The translations under genes and the position numbers were made by a program. Positions 59,966-64,000 of a stretch of 64,000 nt of DNA are shown one piece after another. A model generated the notes under the pieces. That model saw only the letters and a program-made list of their open reading frames with translations. It did no database searches and was not told the DNA's origin. The first letter of the stretch is position 1, and each line of letters starts with the position of its first letter. The DNA is from Embleya scabrispora DSM 41855. GTDB taxonomy: Bacteria; Actinomycetota; Actinomycetes; Streptomycetales; Streptomycetaceae. The DNA lies in assembly GCF_000372745.1 (NCBI RefSeq), contig NZ_KB889640.1:62194-126193 (forward strand). The letters run 5' to 3'.

Positions 59966-61262
59966 CCCGTCGTTCCTTCCGTCACGTCGGTACAAGGCGG
60001 CCTGGACGTCCCCCGCGCTCCCGGCGGGCTCGGCCGGGATCGGCAGGACGAGGGCGACCTCGAATCCCCCTTCGGGTCGCCGTCCCGCAACGAGCGTCCC
60101 GCCGTAGAGCTTGGCGCGCTCGGACATGCCGATCAAGCCGTGCCCCGCCACCCCACCGATTGTGCCCGGATCCGGCCCGTGCGGTGCGGCCGTCGGCCCC
60201 TCGCCGCCGTCGTCGGTCACGGTGATCCGCAGGTGTCGCGGCCCATATCCCAGCAAAAAGGTCCACCCGGGCGGTACGGGCGCGCTCGAGCACGTTGGTC
60301 AGCGCCTCTTGGACGATCCGGTACGCGCACAACTCGATGCCCGGCGACAACGGCCGCTCGATGCCCACCGTCCGGCACGGCACGTCGACCCCAGCCGCCC
60401 GGATCCGGCACACCACCTCGTGCAAGCGGGCCGGTCCGGGCGCCGGATCCAGCCGATCGTCGGCGGTCCGCCCACGCGCGGCGCCCGGTGGCGCGCCGTC
60501 GGGGCCGAGCGCGTCCTCGCCGTCCGCGCGCGGCAACATCAACATCCGGCGCATCTCGTCCAGCGTCTCGCGTGTGGTCTCGCCTATCGTGCGCAACGCC
60601 GCCTCGGCGGTGGGCGGATCGGACGTCAGCACATACTCGGCCAGGCCCGCCTGCACCGAGATCACCGACACGTGGTGGGCGACCACGTCGTGCAACTCGC
60701 GTGCGATGCGCACCCGTTCGTCGGTCACCGCGCGCCGGGCCCGCGCTTCCTGCTCGCGGGCCGGCCGGACCGTCAACACCGCCTACTGCGCGTTGCGTTC
60801 GCTCAGCCGCCGGGCCGCGAATCCGAACCGGCAGACCCCCGGCGGGATGACCAGGACCTGGGCGACGACGGTGGACATCGAGCCGCCGTCCGCGGCCAGT
60901 CCGGCGTACAGCCAGGTCGCGCCCACCGCCGGCACGCACCACGCCAGGACCCGGATCGGGCGGTGCGCGGCGACCGTGTGGGTCGCCATCAGCGCGCCGA
61001 GGGAATTCACCACCGGCCAGTAGCCCAGTGCGATGTACCAGACCTGGAGGGTGAGCATGACCGGCAGGACCGGGATCGGGGCACGTCGGCGCAGGACCAG
61101 CGGCAGGTTGATCACCACGATCGGCACGAAGCCGAACGCGTCGGTGTCGCGCCGATTCCCGGTGGGATCCTCGCGGGCCGACAGCAGACTGACCACGATG
61201 TAGGACAGCGCCAGGATCGTGTCCACCACGATCGGAGGAAGGTTGAAACCCGCCGACTCCAC
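59966..61262 (-). pseudogene. Sensor histidine kinase broken by an amber stop and a frameshift
   Basis: Membrane half from about GTG 61262 (FNLPPIVVDTILALSYIVVS; VINLPLVLRRRAPIPVLPVMLTLQVWYIALGYWPV; VLAWCVPAVGATWLYAGLAA). It ends RRLSERNAQ at TAG 60783-60785. The same frame resumes after the stop with REQEARARRAVTDERVRIARELHDVVAHHVSVIS, the phosphoacceptor His region of NarX-type kinases. At the A5 run 60255-60259 (T5 on the mRNA strand) the frame slips. The ATPase end (GYGPRHLRITVTDDGGEGP; GHGLIGMSERAKLYGGTL) is one frame over and runs without stop into the response regulator. No active kinase can be made as written. Confidence 0.85.
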
Positions 61263-61720
61263 AGCGTTCGCGCCCGCATCGGCGCAGCGTGGCCCGCGAT
61301 GGGGGATCGGTCGTCGAACCCGCGGCCCACACCTGGCTACCACGCTGGTTGTAGTCGCGCCGGTGCGGATTCGGCCCGGCGGACGCGGGTGGGCCGGCTC
61401 GCCCGCCGGGGCACCGCCCGAAGCCGGTGGGCGCGGGTCCGTGGTGGGAGACTGCCAGGCGTTTCCACCACCACCGGGCCCGGGAATGTTCGCCGTGCTC
61501 GACCCGGACGCGGACGAGCGACTCGTGCGTCGGCTCCACGACGGCGCGTGGTCGAGGTGACGCACTCCTGGCGCCGACCGACCGCCCCGGCACGGATGTG
61601 CAGGGATCGCGCCGCGCTTTGGCAGATGTTGCCGTCGTGGACGCGGCCTGCACAGCATGTACTGAACACCGATCGTCCGTCCCGGACGGGCCGGGCAGTA
61701 CGCGTGTCGAGGGGTGTGCC
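61263..61720. other. Gene-free stretch between broken kinase and cox-type operon
   Basis: About 460 bp with no supportable gene. A short plus-strand tail MFAVLDPDADERLVRRLHDG near 61485-61560 looks protein-like but has no recognisable start context or family. The promoter of the moxR-type operon should lie near 61650-61715. Confidence 0.4.
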
Positions 61721-62623
61721 GTGGCGGAGGCGTGGTGGGACGTCGAGGACGTCGACGGGCCCGAGGCTGTGGTCGCCCGGCTGGACGGCGTGGACTACCT
61801 GGCCGGGGACGGCATCGGCACCGCCGCCTGGCTCGCGCTGCGGATGGGCCGACCGCTGCTGGTCGAGGGCGAACCCGGGGTGGGCAAGACCGCGCTCGCC
61901 CAGGCCCTGTCGGACGCGTTTCGCGTACCGCTGTTCCGGCTCCAGTGCTACGAGGGCCTGGACGCCTCGCAGGCGCTCTACGACTGGGACTTCCCACGCC
62001 AGATGTTGCACCTGCGGGCGGCCGGCGCGGCGGGTGAGACCGATGCCGCCACTTTGGAGGCGGGGCTTTACGACCGGCGGTACCTGATCGCCCGGCCGGT
62101 GTTGCGGGCGATCGAGGCGGCACCGGCGGTGCTGCTCGTGGACGAGGTGGATCGGGCCGACGACGAGTTCGACGCGTTCCTGCTGGAGGTGCTGTCCGAT
62201 TTCGCGGTGACGGTGCCCGAGTTGGGCCGGATCGCCGCGAAGGTGCCGCCGCTGGTGGTGCTGACCTCCAACCGCACCCGCGAACTGCACGACGCGCTCA
62301 AGCGGCGCTGCCTCTACCACTGGCTCGACCACCCCGACCACGCGCACGAGGTGGCGATCGTGCGCCGCCGGCTGCCCGAGGTGAGCGCCCGTCTGGCCGA
62401 GGACGTGGTCCGCGCGGTCGGCCGGCTGCGCGGGGCCGACCTGGTCAAGCCGCCCGGTGTGTCCGAGACGCTGGACTGGGCCTGCGCGCTGCTCGTGCTG
62501 GGCGTGCGCGACCTGGACCCGGACAGCGCGGCACGCACCCTCGGCGCGGTGCTCAAGCATCGCGAGGACCTGGACGGCATCCGCACGGCCGGGCTCGACC
62601 GGCTGCTCGCGGCGGGCGACTGA
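61721..62623 (+). CDS. coxD: MoxR/CoxD-type AAA+ ATPase (300 aa)
   Basis: AAA+ chaperone of the MoxR group. GTG 61721 has GAGGGG 7 nt upstream. Walker A is EGEPGVGKTA, Walker B VLLVDEVDRAD, sensor 1 VVLTSNRTREL and arginine-finger region LKRRCLYHWLDHPDHAHEVAIVRRRLP. YDWDFPRQMLHLRAA is the CoxD/MoxR-type insert. By order with a CoxE-like VWA protein and XdhC, it should help mature a molybdenum hydroxylase such as carbon monoxide dehydrogenase or xanthine dehydrogenase. Confidence 0.9.
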   Translation: MAEAWWDVEDVDGPEAVVARLDGVDYLAGDGIGTAAWLALRMGRPLLVEGEPGVGKTALAQALSDAFRVPLFRLQCYEGLDASQALYDWDFPRQMLHLRAAGAAGETDAATLEAGLYDRRYLIARPVLRAIEAAPAVLLVDEVDRADDEFDAFLLEVLSDFAVTVPELGRIAAKVPPLVVLTSNRTRELHDALKRRCLYHWLDHPDHAHEVAIVRRRLPEVSARLAEDVVRAVGRLRGADLVKPPGVSETLDWACALLVLGVRDLDPDSAARTLGAVLKHREDLDGIRTAGLDRLLAAGD

Positions 62624-62624
62624 G

Positions 62625-63791
62625 ATGGCCGGGCACAGCCCCCTCGACGCCGCCACGGTGCGTGCCGCCGCGGCCGCGCCGACGCGCCGAGACGGGGTGG
62701 AGACCCTGGTCGCCTTCGCCCGTACCGTGCGGGCCGCCGGCGTCGCGGCCGACCCGGGACGAGTGCAGGTCTTCCTGGCCGCCGCGGCCGAGCTGGGCGT
62801 CGACGAACGGGCGGGCACGTACTGGGCGGGCCGGCTCGCGCTGTGCTCCGGCCCGCAGGAGCTGGCCCGCTACGACGCCGCGTTCACCGCGTACTTCGGC
62901 TGCGAACAACCGCCGCCGGGCCGCCGCCGGCCCGCCGTGGACACCGAGCGCGCGGTGGGCCTGCCGGGCACCGACCGGGCACCGGAGGCCGGCGAGACCG
63001 AGCACGAACCCCGGGTCGCCGCGGCCGACCGCACCGAGATCCTGCGCCGGCGCGACATCGCCGCGCTGGATCCGGCCGCGCGCGCCGAGCTGCGCCGCCT
63101 GCTCGCGCTGCTGCGCCCGGCCGCGCCGATGCGCCGCACCCGGCGTCGGCGGCCGGCCCGGCACGGCCGGATCGACCGCATCCGCACGGTGCGCGCGGCG
63201 CTGCGGACCGGCGAGGTGGACCGGCTGCGCCACACCGAGCGGGTCGTGCGGCCGCGCCGCCTGGTGCTGCTGCTCGACGTCAGCGGGTCGATGGCCCCGT
63301 ACGCGGACGCGCTGCTGCGCCTGGGCCACGCCGCGGTTCGCCGGCGTCGCGGTACCGAGGTGTTCACCATCGGCACCCGGCTCACCCGGATCAGCCGCGA
63401 ACTGGGCCACACCGATCCCAACCGGGCACTGGCCGCCGCGTCCGCCGCGGTGCCCGACTTCAGCGGCGGCACCCGGCTCGGCGACCAGCTGCACGCCTTC
63501 CTGGCCGGCTGGGGCCGGCGCGGCGTGGCCCGCGGCGCGGTGGTGGTGATCGCCTCCGACGGGTGGGAACGCGGCGATCCGGACCGGCTCGCGGTGGGCA
63601 TGGCGCGGCTGCATCGGCTCGCCCATCGGGTGGTCTGGGTCAATCCGCATCGGGCCCGCGAGGGGTATCAACCCCTTGCGGGCGGTATGGCCGCGGCCCT
63701 GCCGTACGTTGACGACTTTGTCGCCGGGCACAGCCTGGCGGCGCTGGAGGAATTGTGTGCACTGCTGGTCGACGAGCGACGGACCGGGTGA
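62625..63791 (+). CDS. coxE: CoxE-like VWA-domain protein (388 aa)
   Basis: Partner of the MoxR ATPase. ATG 62625 immediately follows its stop. The N-terminal half is an Arg/Ala-rich helical region; LRRLLALLRPAAPMRRTRRRRPARHGRIDRIRTVRAAL is the CoxE motif. The von Willebrand A domain carries the MIDAS sequence LLLDVSGSMAPYAD (D-x-S-x-S), then FSGGTRLGDQLHAFLAGW (Thr ligand) and VVVIASDGWERGD (Asp ligand). Complete MIDAS. It is needed with CoxD for metal-centre assembly in CO dehydrogenase-type enzymes. Confidence 0.9.
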   Translation: MAGHSPLDAATVRAAAAAPTRRDGVETLVAFARTVRAAGVAADPGRVQVFLAAAAELGVDERAGTYWAGRLALCSGPQELARYDAAFTAYFGCEQPPPGRRRPAVDTERAVGLPGTDRAPEAGETEHEPRVAAADRTEILRRRDIAALDPAARAELRRLLALLRPAAPMRRTRRRRPARHGRIDRIRTVRAALRTGEVDRLRHTERVVRPRRLVLLLDVSGSMAPYADALLRLGHAAVRRRRGTEVFTIGTRLTRISRELGHTDPNRALAAASAAVPDFSGGTRLGDQLHAFLAGWGRRGVARGAVVVIASDGWERGDPDRLAVGMARLHRLAHRVVWVNPHRAREGYQPLAGGMAAALPYVDDFVAGHSLAALEELCALLVDERRTG

Positions 63792-63797
63792 ACGACG

Positions 63798-64000
63798 ATG
63801 CGTGAACTGCTCGACCGGCTGGAGGCGTGGTATCGGGACGGGCGCACCTTCGCGCTGGCCACGGTGGTGTCCACGCTGCGCAGCGCCCCGCGCGACGCGG
63901 GCGCGGTGATGGCGGTGTCCGCCGACGGTGTGGCGCTGGGCAGCGTGTCGGGCGGGTGCGTCGAGGGCGCGGTGTACGAGTTGGCGCTGGAGGTCATCGC
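63798..64000 (+). CDS. xdhC: XdhC/CoxI-family maturation protein, 3' end outside window
   Basis: ATG 63798, 6 bp after coxE. MRELLDRLEAWYRDGRTFALATVVSTLRSAPRDAGAVM and SADGVALGSVSGGCVEGAVY show the XdhC N-terminal domain with the GSVSGGCVE motif that binds the molybdenum cofactor. XdhC supplies sulfurated molybdopterin to xanthine dehydrogenase-like enzymes. The gene continues beyond the window, and the structural subunits are probably further downstream. Confidence 0.92.
   Translation, partial: MRELLDRLEAWYRDGRTFALATVVSTLRSAPRDAGAVMAVSADGVALGSVSGGCVEGAVYELALEVI

Overview
The window is very GC-rich (roughly 70 percent or more by eye), with tightly packed genes, frequent GTG starts, 4-bp ATGA/GTGA overlaps and long GC-rich hairpins between genes. 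Its gene content (CYP plus [3Fe-4S] ferredoxin, LacI-controlled maltodextrin operon, GT87, double-domain Lrp regulator, class IV-type lanthipeptide synthetases, LAXTG surface protein, DUF5997/LysR pair) points to a Streptomyces-like filamentous actinomycete chromosome, probably an accessory or arm-proximal part because decayed genes are common. Genus and species cannot be fixed from the sequence alone.

Layout. 1-11.7 kb: the end of a cytochrome P450 with its ferredoxin, a GT87 mannosyltransferase, small and hypothetical proteins, a P450 gene that has lost its catalytic centre, an aldo/keto reductase, a decayed ArsR-like regulator, a guanidine-III riboswitch in front of an SMR guanidinium exporter, an ABM monooxygenase, an SMP-30 lactonase-like protein and a GNAT. 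11.7-21.9 kb: a six-gene maltodextrin uptake and hydrolysis operon on the minus strand (two GH13 enzymes, an esterase-like protein, binding protein, two permeases) divergent from its LacI-type regulator. 22-29 kb: a TetM/OtrA-like ribosomal-protection GTPase, a large hypothetical protein, a secreted cholesterol oxidase behind a KstR-like operator, and a NIPSNAP protein.

29.2-35.1 kb, minus strand: lanthipeptide locus 1 (LanL-type synthetase, a 44-aa precursor overlapping its end, a stand-alone LanC). Upstream of it lies a YbdK-like carboxylate-amine ligase translationally coupled to a 33-aa peptide, plus a 73-aa cysteine-containing protein. 35.3-49.9 kb: an FMN riboswitch with a solitary ribB, a SigF-type sigma factor, GNAT, Lrp regulator/MFS exporter pair, an XRE pair, a small sigma/anti-sigma pair next to an LAETG sortase substrate, an orphan cytochrome b (qcrB) with a hemerythrin, an MHS transporter, and a LysR-ligand-domain protein with DUF5997.

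50-55.4 kb, plus strand: lanthipeptide locus 2 (a 56-aa precursor and a LanL-type synthetase whose cyclase carries CCG instead of CHG), followed by a secreted serine hydrolase. 55.6-64 kb: a FUSC-type exporter, a LuxR remnant, a frameshifted rhomboid-like gene, a nucleotidyltransferase-like protein, a NarL-type response regulator behind a sensor kinase broken by an amber codon and a frameshift, and the start of a CoxD-CoxE-XdhC molybdoenzyme maturation operon.

The most interesting systems are the two unlike class IV lanthipeptide loci about 18 kb apart, and the peptide/YbdK unit beside locus 1. At least eight genes in the window are visibly broken or truncated. Three of the breaks (ArsR-like, rhomboid-like, kinase) fall in homopolymer runs and could be assembly errors.
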